DNA of 47,966 nucleotides from Candidatus Sumerlaeia bacterium (GTDB taxonomy: Bacteria > Sumerlaeota > Sumerlaeia > SLMS01 > JAHLLQ01): NCBI GenBank assembly GCA_028284075.1, contig JANQSL010000097.1, positions 1 to 47,966 on the forward strand, read 5' to 3'. This document shows, one piece after another, positions 18,527 to 26,550 of this stretch. Positions within the stretch are counted from its first letter, which is position 1. Each line of letters starts with the position of its first letter. Both the position numbers and the translations under genes were made by a program. Under the pieces are notes generated by a model. It was not told the origin of the DNA, did not search any database, and saw only the letters and a list, made by a program, of their open reading frames with translations.

Positions 18527-18547
18527 TGATAATGATTATCATTATCA
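18527..18547. promoter_or_regulatory. Fur/Zur-type operator upstream of ferredoxin operon
   Basis: A perfect palindrome: two 10-bp arms, TGATAATGAT and ATCATTATCA, around a central T. It contains the classical 19-bp Fur box and also a 7-1-7 TGATAAT-G-ATTATCA site of the kind described for cyanobacterial Zur. It lies 80-100 nt before the minus-strand start at 18442. It shares 18 of 19 core positions with the operator at 38523-38543 next to the Fur-family gene. Confidence 0.85.
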
Positions 18548-18652
18548 TTTTCTGCACGAGTCCGATGTCCGCTCGAAGCCAGTGCGCGTAGTGATGTAGA
18601 AGGGAACCCACTGATTCCAAACGACTTACATCCTTACCCTGTTGCCGCTTGG

Positions 18653-18678
18653 ACCGCGATGTTGCAAAAAGTTGCAAA
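18653..18678. repeat. 26-bp direct repeat, right copy
   Basis: Right partner of 16621-16646 with two substitutions. It lies about 25 nt before the tRNA-like fragment at 18704-18740, mirroring the left copy beside tRNA-Lys. Confidence 0.6.
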
Positions 18679-18703
18679 ATTCCGGAGCTCCTGGAACCTC
18701 ACC

Positions 18704-18740
18704 GAAGGGTCGTGAGCTCGAGTCTCACCAAGTCCCTGCT
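18704..18740 (+). other. degenerate tRNA 3'-end-like fragment
   Basis: Contains a T-arm-like structure: stem GTGAG (18712-18716) and CTCAC (18724-18728) around the loop CTCGAGT, which differs from the canonical TTCGAxT only at its first base. No complete tRNA surrounds it. Its position at the far side of the ferredoxin island, opposite tRNA-Lys, suggests a fossil attachment site. It could also be chance. Confidence 0.3.
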
Positions 18741-18812
18741 TCCACTCGGTGATTGTTTCGATGCGGGTGGGTGGTGCCGCGTCAGGTCCAGGCTACTCCC
18801 ACAGCGCGTTGT

Positions 18813-20897
18813 TCAGTCGATGATCCACATCGTTCTGCTCTCAGGCGCAGGAGCGGAAATGGTGAAGAATCCGGTATCCGATACTCTTGATGAAACGCGA
18901 TTTCGTTCGGGGTCGTTGGTTGTCTCGAGTTCTGTCCAGGGCCCGGATGCGCTCTCTGAGTAATAAATGCGGGCCTGCATTTCATCTCTTTGTCCGACCT
19001 CTGCATCCAGGTATCGAAACGTGAGTTCAGCGGATGTCCAGGCGGTGCGCTCAGTTGTTATTTCCCAGCGAACAGGGAGTGCATCGTCAGGAAGATTCGA
19101 TGGGCCTTTCGACGGAAGCATCTCGCGTGTGACTGTAACGATTGATGCATTATCAAGTCCGACGCCCATGCCATCGACAAAGTCGATCATGACGCGGCTG
19201 TCCGGGAAGCCGTCATTACTGCCATCGCCGGTCATACCGATGGCAAGTGGCGGTGCGTCACCTTCTCTGGCAAACCCTTTCCATGTGGGAACGGCAGGCG
19301 GAGCAAGGGGGCTGAAGATGACATAGCTTTCTCCCGCAGAGCTGTTGCCTCCTCCGGTTGCCCGATCGGCTCCGACAATCAAGTCGGCCAGCCCGTCCCC
19401 GTTCACGTCACCGGCACCCGCGACGCTTCCACCTGACTGATCATACGCATCAATTCCATCTATCCGAAAGCCGGCGCTTCCCAGATCGCCGAGGTTAACC
19501 GTTTCTCCGTCACTTTTTCCAAAGACAACATAGCTCTCGCCAGCATCTGTGTTTCCCATTGTATCGGCGGCGTGGGCACCGATGATCAAGTCAGCATAGC
19601 CGTCTCCGTTGACATCTCCCGCGCCCGAAACACTGCGGCCTGAAAGATCAGACGCATCGATTCCTTCGATACGAAATCCTCCGCTTCCGAGGTTTTCAAG
19701 ATCAACCGGATCTCCGCCACTCCTGCCGAAGACTATATAGCTCTCCCCGGCATTCATCTCGCTCTGCGGATCGGCGAAAGGTGCTCCAACAATCAGATCA
19801 GCCAAACCATCACCGTTGACATCGCCCGCTCCTGAAACGCCGCGGCCGGCGTAGTCTCTTTCGCCAATCCCATCGATTCGAAAGGCGGCACTTCCTGGGG
19901 ATTCAAGATCGACGGAATTGCTGTCTGTCTTTCCAAAAACCACATAGCTTTCGCCCGCGTTGAAAACATCCCCGGGATCAGCATGATCAGCCCCCACGAT
20001 GAGATCCGCGAGTCCGTCGCCATTAACGTCGCCGGCACCTGATACGTTCAAACCGGACCGGTCGCCCTCGTCGATCCCATCAATTCGAAATCCACCATCG
20101 CCCAAATTGGTCACATCGACCGTTGAGACATCAGCTTTCCCGAAAATCACGTAGCTCGATCCGGCATTGGCGTTTCCCCCCGGATCCGAGAACGGACTCC
20201 CTGCGATGAGGTCGGCCAGGCCGTCTCCATTAACATCGCCCGCCCCGGAAACAGAGTAGCCTAATGAGTAGGAGCCTTCGATCAGGAAGCCACCGCTGCC
20301 CAGATCCGAGAGATCGACTGGAGCACCGTCACTCTTGCCAAATACAACATGCCCTCTGTCCGCATTGCGGCCACCAACGATCACATCAGCCAGTCCGTCA
20401 CCATTGACATCGCCCGCGCCCGAAACGCTCCGGCCCAAATGATCAAATCCATCAATGCCCAATATGGCAAAACCGCTGTCTCCCGGGTTTCCGGGATCGA
20501 CTGTTTCGCCATCGTTTTTGCCGAATACAACGTATGCCTCGCCAACAAATATGCTGTATTCGGTGGCTGCACGGTATGCACCCACGATGAGATCGGCAAA
20601 ACCGTCTCCGTTTACATCACCCGCACCCGAAACACTGTGTCCTGACTGGTCATAAGCATCGATTCCATCAATTCGAAACCCTGGATGCGTTGTGGCAAGT
20701 TGTTCAAGTTCGATAACCAGCGGGAATGTGACGCCTTTGTCTGTGTCTTGATGTGGCCGGCCAGAGACAGGAAGTGGTTCTTCCGAAACCGCGGGCGTGG
20801 CGAGGCCCGCAAGAAGGCTGACAACAAGCCCCCCATCAAGCAAAGCTGTGGACGACAGGCGGTGACATAGAGACTTGGAATAACAATGAACTGGCAT
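18813..20897 (-). CDS. secreted FG-GAP (integrin-alpha-like) repeat protein
   Basis: 694 aa. A long N-terminal signal (hydrophobic GLVVSLLAGLATPAVSEE near residues 22-40) precedes seven FG-GAP repeats, each carrying the calcium-binding loop GAGDVNGDGxADLIVG and a linker of the FRIDGID type. After the seven blades (a predicted beta-propeller at about 70-530) comes a C-terminal beta-sandwich of about 160 residues with no membrane anchor, ending APAPESRTMWIID. The repeats are very similar to one another, which points to recent internal duplication. Such proteins are exported, calcium-stabilised adhesins or structural proteins. No neighbour on either side looks functionally linked. Confidence 0.9.
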   Translation of the reverse strand: MPVHCYSKSLCHRLSSTALLDGGLVVSLLAGLATPAVSEEPLPVSGRPHQDTDKGVTFPLVIELEQLATTHPGFRIDGIDAYDQSGHSVSGAGDVNGDGFADLIVGAYRAATEYSIFVGEAYVVFGKNDGETVDPGNPGDSGFAILGIDGFDHLGRSVSGAGDVNGDGLADVIVGGRNADRGHVVFGKSDGAPVDLSDLGSGGFLIEGSYSLGYSVSGAGDVNGDGLADLIAGSPFSDPGGNANAGSSYVIFGKADVSTVDVTNLGDGGFRIDGIDEGDRSGLNVSGAGDVNGDGLADLIVGADHADPGDVFNAGESYVVFGKTDSNSVDLESPGSAAFRIDGIGERDYAGRGVSGAGDVNGDGLADLIVGAPFADPQSEMNAGESYIVFGRSGGDPVDLENLGSGGFRIEGIDASDLSGRSVSGAGDVNGDGYADLIIGAHAADTMGNTDAGESYVVFGKSDGETVNLGDLGSAGFRIDGIDAYDQSGGSVAGAGDVNGDGLADLIVGADRATGGGNSSAGESYVIFSPLAPPAVPTWKGFAREGDAPPLAIGMTGDGSNDGFPDSRVMIDFVDGMGVGLDNASIVTVTREMLPSKGPSNLPDDALPVRWEITTERTAWTSAELTFRYLDAEVGQRDEMQARIYYSESASGPWTELETTNDPERNRVSSRVSDTGFFTISAPAPESRTMWIID

Positions 20898-21527
20898 ATG
20901 TGAACCGTCTTCCGTGAAACTTCCATACTGTTGATGATTTCATGCTACGGACGGAAAACGATCTGTGTCGAGTCGAAAGGGAAGCTGCTTTTGCGCAGGC
21001 CTGCTGGAGACAATGTCTCTGTGCTTGCAAGCCGCGTGAGTCAGCACAATCGCCATACGTCGCCACGCAGTTTGCAGGTCATGGTGCTTCCCGCTTTTGC
21101 TCTTTGTACTGAAACCGTGCCCGTATCTCCGACCTTTGCTCAGGATCGTTTGATGCCGCCCCTTATTGTGTACCACCGGGGACGTTGGTTTTCCGCAGTT
21201 CAGACCTTTCGGGGAACGTAGCCCGGCCGACTGATTTCCGGGGCCTCATGATTTGCGAGGAAACAGGCCGGCGGATTGTCAACCCACTGCTGAGCCAGGG
21301 CAATTGAGCCAAAGGACGGGTCACCCGCAGGTTTATCCGGTATTGGCGAAGTTTCCGCTCTCGAGCCACCGTCTCAGTGCGTTACCAATGACGGAGACGA
21401 CAGGAGACTCATGGCCATAATGGCAATCAGGGGGCTGAGAAGGGTCCCGAACACGGGACACCTCCACCCACCAGGATCATCACAGGATCAAGAGGGCCCC
21501 CGGGCACCGTGTCTTTCAACAAATCAC
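20898..21527. other. gene-free stretch between FG-GAP and RND genes
   Basis: Short open frames on both strands have no ribosome-binding site or recognisable protein. A 6-bp GTCCCG/CGGGAC hairpin lies at about 21444-21461, 3' of the RND permease gene, but has no T-run. It should also hold the promoter of the FG-GAP gene, which I could not identify. Confidence 0.4.
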
Positions 21528-24500
21528 CTACTCCGCATTCCGCACCCGTTTCCTCCCCAAAACCTTCCTGACATCCTGCTCCACCGCGTACAACGACGGC
21601 AGCAGCACCAGCGACGACAACGTTCCGAACAAAATTCCCCAGAACATCGCCATCACCATCGGTGTGATGAAGGGGTTCGAACCGGCGAGTCCGTATGCCG
21701 TCGGAAAGAGCCCCGCGCACGTTGTCAGGGACGTGATCATGATGGGGCGCAAACGCCTCGCGGTGCGTTGCCGCATTTCGTCAATGGTGAGAAACGGAGT
21801 CGTCTCCGACTTCCCCTTGTTCAGGTAATCAACCAGCACGATCGAATCGTTAACCAGCACACCAACCAATCCAAGGACCCCAAACAGCGCCATCATGCTC
21901 ATCTCGATGCCCTGTGTGGCGAAACCGATGATGACGCCGGTGAGTCCGAAAGGCAGCACGGCAAGAATCAGCAATGGCTGGGTGATGGAATTGAACAACA
22001 GCACCAGCACGAAGAAGATCGACAACACGCAAATCAGGAATGCCATCTCGATGTTGCCCATCGCTTCTTCCTGCTGCTCCAGTTCGCCTCCGAACCAGAA
22101 CCGCACGTTTGGATACCGCAGCCGAAACTGCTCACGATCCAGGTAATCGGCAACCTCGCTGTTGATCGAGGCCACATCGATTACGCCGCGATCGATCTCG
22201 GCGTACACAGTTGTCGTGCGCTGACCGAAGTAGTGTATGATCGCAGCCTCTCCCGGTTCGGATCTCAGGTCGGTCACACTGCTCAATGGAATCGCCCGGC
22301 CATTCGGGTTCATAATCATGAGGTTTTTCAGCGTCTCCAACCGCCCCTTTGTTCCTGGTCGAAACTGAAGCCGGAACCGAATCCGCTCATCCACCGTCTG
22401 CATCTCGTCAACCACCAGACCATCGAACGCGATACGCACCGCCTGTGTGATGTCTGCTGTCGTCAGCGAGCGCGCCGCCATCGCTTCATGGTCCAGATCG
22501 ATCTGCACAATTTCCTTACCCGGCTTGTAACTCGTCCATGCATCCGTCACGCCCTCGTGCCCGCTCAGGAAATCAACAATGCGGTCCGCTATGTCATGAC
22601 GCCCCTCATCGTTGCCGATCACTTCCAGTTGAACGGGTTTTCCGGGCACGGGCGTGTCTTTCAACGGCTCCACCTGCAGACTCAGGAATCCCTCCATCGC
22701 TGCAAACCGCCGGCGCAGTTCTTTCAAAATGTTGTTCGAATTCGTCTGCCGCTGCCCCTGCGGGAGCATGTAAACCGTGATCAGCGACCAGGACGGACTC
22801 TTCCCCTCAACCGCCCCGTACAAATCCGTATCATGCTGTCCGATCTTGATGGCGATGTTCAGAAGATCGTCTTCAGGAATCAGCTCCTTCACAAGTTGCG
22901 CCAGTTCGATGGTCTTTTCCGCCGTGTGCTCGAACGAAGAACCTTCCGGCAACTCCACCTTCACATTGAAGGTATCGATGTCCGTTTCCGGATAGAGATT
23001 AAACTTCAGCGTCTTCGCACCGTAACCGAGAATCACGGCAAATCCGACAATGAATGCCAGCACTGTCAGGTAGCGATATCGCAGGTTCACCGTCATCAGG
23101 CGTTCGTAGTATCGCTGTAAAACAGCAAACCAGCGTTTGGGCCGCGGCGCCCGTCCACGCCCGTGCGCGAGGTGACATGGCAATATGAACTGGCATTCGA
23201 ACAGCGACGCACCGAGCACTACCGCCACCATCGCCGGCACGTACCACATGAACTTGCCTTCCAGTCCCCCCATGAACGCGATCGGTGCAAACGCCAGGAT
23301 CGTGGTCAGCGTGCTGACAATAACCGGACTCGCAACCATCGCACGCCCTTCGATACTTGCCTCTCCGCCCTCCATCCCTGCCTCACGCAGCGCATAGATG
23401 CTCTCCGACGTCACAATCGCATCGTCCACCAGCATACCCAGCAACAGGATCAACATCATGATCGTGAACAGGTTCACGCCCATACCAGCCACGGGCATGA
23501 TCAGCAACGTCAGGGACACGCTGAAGGGAAGACCCACAGCCACCCAGAAGGAGAGTTTCAGATTGAAGAAGAGAAGCAGTACAATGAACAGGAGGAGGAG
23601 TCCAAGCAGGGCATTGCTCGTCAGTGTATCCAACATGTCGTGCGTAAACCGCGACATGTCGTTTGCCAGTACATAGCGGATCCCCGGCGGAGCGTTCTTC
23701 TGCGCATCATGCACGAAATCGCGAATCTCCGCACTCGCTTTTAATCCGTCCGCACTCGGCTTCTTTCTGGGCAGCAGCAGGATCGACATCTCTTCGTCGA
23801 TCAACATGCGCTCCTGCCAGTCCTCGTAATCCAGGATCACATCCGCCACATCGTGAATCCGAACGTGATTCCCAGGCTCCTTTCCCTTGATAATCACATC
23901 CGCCACGTCCTGTGGATCAGCGAACTGCCCGACTGTCAGGACTTTCTTCTCCGCCACGAACGATTCGAGCGAACCGCCCGAGTCGCGCACATTGCGCCGC
24001 TGAATCGCCGACTCGATGGCGTCGTACGTCAAAGCCAGATGCTGCATCCGGATCGGATCGACAAAGATCTTCACTTCACGATCGCGGTAACCGAGCTTCT
24101 CCACACCGGCCACGCCTGACAGTTCCCGCAGCCCATTCGCCAATTGCACGGACGCGGCGCGGAGCGAGCTCTCCGGTGCCGCACCTGTCACGTACACTTC
24201 CACTACAGGCACTTTCCGCGTTGAAAGCTCCTCCACGACAGGATCATGGAGAAGACTGTCAGGAAGATCAGCCTTCCCTCGATCGACCGCTTCCTGGATG
24301 TCTCCCAGCACCTCGGACGGATCTTCCGCGTCCGGATCCATACGCACCGTAATAACCGAAATGCCCTCCATACTGCTCGAGTACAGCTTCCGAATCCCGT
24401 CGACTTCCAGGATTTCCTCTTCCAGCGGAACCGTAATCGAAAGCTCGACATCCTCCGGACTCGCACCGGGTTTGAATGTTGTCACCGTAACGATCCCAAG

Positions 24501-24626
24501 GTCGATCGTCGGAAACATCTCGAACGTCTGGTATTTCAACGCCAGCCCGCCGGCCACGAAGACAAACACCATGATCAGCCGCACCAAAAGCGGCCGACGC
24601 ACAAAGAATGCAGTCAGTGCTTTCAT
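21528..24626 (-). CDS. RND efflux permease (AcrB/HAE1-like)
   Basis: 1032 aa, full length for a hydrophobe/amphiphile efflux RND transporter. It begins in the usual way (MKALTAFFVRRPLLVRLIM), has the two large periplasmic loops, and carries the proton-relay Asp pair in TM4 (GMLVDDAIVTSESIYALREA). The TM10 region GLVGVLVNDSIVLVDYLNKG matches the family. It acts in the inner membrane as the proton-driven pump of a tripartite system. It starts 10 nt after the adaptor gene on the same strand. No outer-membrane TolC partner is nearby, so that subunit must come from elsewhere. Substrates cannot be inferred. Confidence 0.95.
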   Translation of the reverse strand: MKALTAFFVRRPLLVRLIMVFVFVAGGLALKYQTFEMFPTIDLGIVTVTTFKPGASPEDVELSITVPLEEEILEVDGIRKLYSSSMEGISVITVRMDPDAEDPSEVLGDIQEAVDRGKADLPDSLLHDPVVEELSTRKVPVVEVYVTGAAPESSLRAASVQLANGLRELSGVAGVEKLGYRDREVKIFVDPIRMQHLALTYDAIESAIQRRNVRDSGGSLESFVAEKKVLTVGQFADPQDVADVIIKGKEPGNHVRIHDVADVILDYEDWQERMLIDEEMSILLLPRKKPSADGLKASAEIRDFVHDAQKNAPPGIRYVLANDMSRFTHDMLDTLTSNALLGLLLLFIVLLLFFNLKLSFWVAVGLPFSVSLTLLIMPVAGMGVNLFTIMMLILLLGMLVDDAIVTSESIYALREAGMEGGEASIEGRAMVASPVIVSTLTTILAFAPIAFMGGLEGKFMWYVPAMVAVVLGASLFECQFILPCHLAHGRGRAPRPKRWFAVLQRYYERLMTVNLRYRYLTVLAFIVGFAVILGYGAKTLKFNLYPETDIDTFNVKVELPEGSSFEHTAEKTIELAQLVKELIPEDDLLNIAIKIGQHDTDLYGAVEGKSPSWSLITVYMLPQGQRQTNSNNILKELRRRFAAMEGFLSLQVEPLKDTPVPGKPVQLEVIGNDEGRHDIADRIVDFLSGHEGVTDAWTSYKPGKEIVQIDLDHEAMAARSLTTADITQAVRIAFDGLVVDEMQTVDERIRFRLQFRPGTKGRLETLKNLMIMNPNGRAIPLSSVTDLRSEPGEAAIIHYFGQRTTTVYAEIDRGVIDVASINSEVADYLDREQFRLRYPNVRFWFGGELEQQEEAMGNIEMAFLICVLSIFFVLVLLFNSITQPLLILAVLPFGLTGVIIGFATQGIEMSMMALFGVLGLVGVLVNDSIVLVDYLNKGKSETTPFLTIDEMRQRTARRLRPIMITSLTTCAGLFPTAYGLAGSNPFITPMVMAMFWGILFGTLSSLVLLPSLYAVEQDVRKVLGRKRVRNAE

Positions 24627-24636
24627 GATTCAGCCT

Positions 24637-25707
24637 TTAATCAATGACGTCGATGAGTGAGCCGTCGATCACATGCTCCAGGCCGCTCACGATCAGCCGA
24701 TCCCCCTGGCTCAGGCCGTGCACGACGGGAACCCTGTCGCCGTAAAACACAGCCAGAACCGGCTCCACCTCCTCGGCCACATTATCCACAACGCGATACA
24801 GTACCCGCTTTCGATTGCGCGATACCACGGCCGTGTCCGGTACCAGCATCACATCCTCGTACACAATCCCCTCCAATGTCACCGATGCCGTCATCCCCGG
24901 TTTCAGCATTCCGTCGTTGTTCGGAAGCGCGATCCTTACATTGAAGTTCCCCGTTTCCGGATCGGCTTTCGGCTGAATCGACTCGATACGCCCGTCATAA
25001 ACACGACCGCGCACGCCCTGCGATGTCACTCTGGCAGGCATATCGACACGCAGGAAGTTGATCACCCTCTCCCCCACAAAGGTCACCACTCGTACGGTTT
25101 CGTTCGCCTCGATACGCCCGAGAAGCGATCCGGGAACGACCATCTCGCCCGGATGCGCGTTCCGCGTCTGAACCATGCCATCGACCGGCGAGGTGATCTT
25201 TGTGTCCTTTAAGTCCTTTCGAGCGAGACTCTGTGCGGCCAGCGAGTCTTCATACTGTGTCGCGGATGTATCCACCAGCAGTTCCGCGTTATCCAGTTCC
25301 TGCTGTGCGATGCTTCCGTCCGCGAAAAGAGCCCGACTGCGATCCAACTGCTTGCGCGCGTCCTCCAAACGCAGCCGCGCTTCCTCCACGGCAACCTCCG
25401 CCTTCTCCACGCGCAACTGTTGCGCTTCGGAATCGTACTCCAGCAGCAGGTCGCCCTCCTTCACAGCAACGCCCTCCGCGAAATGTACCGCCTTCACTTC
25501 CGCAGCAACCCGTGACGTCAGCTCAATCTCCTCCGCTGATTCGATGACACCGTAGGTCGTCACCGACTCCGTCCAAGGTTGTTTGTGAATCTCCTGCACC
25601 CGAACCTTCGGAATCGTCACGGGCGCATCGCTCCCATCACGTTGATCCGGTTGCGTGCATCCCGAGACAAACGCGACGAGTAATCCTACGAAAATACAAG
25701 CCTTCAT
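24637..25707 (-). CDS. RND efflux periplasmic adaptor lipoprotein (MFP family)
   Basis: 356 aa. Lipobox FVSGC gives a lipidated Cys at residue 17. The lipoyl-like half motifs (ESAEEIELTSRVAAEVKAV and ITSPVDGMVQTRNAHPGEMV) flank a coiled-coil hairpin at about 95-165, and the beta-barrel and membrane-proximal domains follow. This is the membrane-fusion protein linking the permease downstream to an outer-membrane channel. GAGAGAGGC before the ATG is a good ribosome-binding site. The spacing to the permease gene is 10 nt. Confidence 0.94.
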   Translation of the reverse strand: MKACIFVGLLVAFVSGCTQPDQRDGSDAPVTIPKVRVQEIHKQPWTESVTTYGVIESAEEIELTSRVAAEVKAVHFAEGVAVKEGDLLLEYDSEAQQLRVEKAEVAVEEARLRLEDARKQLDRSRALFADGSIAQQELDNAELLVDTSATQYEDSLAAQSLARKDLKDTKITSPVDGMVQTRNAHPGEMVVPGSLLGRIEANETVRVVTFVGERVINFLRVDMPARVTSQGVRGRVYDGRIESIQPKADPETGNFNVRIALPNNDGMLKPGMTASVTLEGIVYEDVMLVPDTAVVSRNRKRVLYRVVDNVAEEVEPVLAVFYGDRVPVVHGLSQGDRLIVSGLEHVIDGSLIDVID

Positions 25708-26550
25708 GGCAGCCTCTCTCCAGCGCCTTGATCACGATCAGGAGGCGCCCCCACGGGGGCGATGGGAATTTCGCAGGGCGCTCACACCCATTTCAGCACG
25801 CCACGGTCAGACAGTTTCGCCGGCTTCCCGACTCCGGACGAAATCCTGATTTCCCTGGAGTTCCTTACTGGTGCGCGACAGTTCAGCGGGCAGAGCAGCG
25901 GACTGAAAATTCGCGCTCGATTCATCCACGGAGTACCTGTGAGACAGATCGAGTCGCACTGCCGGCGTTTCGCGGAACTGTGGTTTCAGATGTGCTCCCG
26001 GAAAACACGAACCGGCTTTGCAAATTTATTCCGGAGAATCACGCCGATGTCATTCAGCCGTTCAGAGTAACACCCCGCCCCGGTTAAGGCAATTGGGTGA
26101 GCCGCTCCGTTTCCATTTTCGATCCGGGTCCAAAATGACTCGAACCCTGCACATACCGCCCTAAACAGTTTCATCAAGAGCCAGAAATCATGCCGAATCT
26201 GATGAAGTCAAACATCTGACCTGAGAGAAGGGAAACATCTGTCTCCGGCTAAAGTTGTCGACAAGGGTGATGGCAAGTCTGTGAAGAAACGCGTCACCGA
26301 CAGCAACGCATCGGTATCATCAACAATCTCATCAGAGTCGCCGGGTTTGAGACGTTATGGAACACGGAACCGGGGATGTGCACTGTACCAGTTTCCGTTA
26401 CAATTACGGCCTCGATTCTTGAATGCAAAAACTCCTCCCTTGACCTGCTTTCTCTTTCTGAAATTATGTCATGGTTCCACGAACCTAAAAAGCATTGGCA
26501 GGGGTTAGCCCCAGGGGCGGTGGGTTCGATCCCCCCGAAAGGAAGGATTC
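25708..26550. other. gene-free stretch upstream of the adaptor and GHL10 genes
   Basis: 843 nt between divergent genes. I see no credible coding frame. A strong GC hairpin (CGCCCCC/GGGGGCG, about 25746-25761) lies in the presumed leader of the adaptor gene. Near 26501-26537 two G/C-rich hairpins, one containing GGGTTCGATCCCC as in a tRNA T-arm, lie immediately before the ribosome-binding site of the glycosidase gene. Both leaders may carry cis regulation, but no known riboswitch was recognised. Confidence 0.35.

Noticed and set aside
21427..21527. Possible extra transporter C-terminus behind the RND gene
   Set aside because: A few hydrophobic residues (LLSPLIAIMAMSLL) occur after the permease stop, but no continuous frame or motif supports a gene.
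21411..23120. 569-codon plus-strand frame
   Set aside because: Antisense to the RND permease; composition (Arg, His, Gln-rich) is typical of a reverse-frame shadow in GC-rich DNA.
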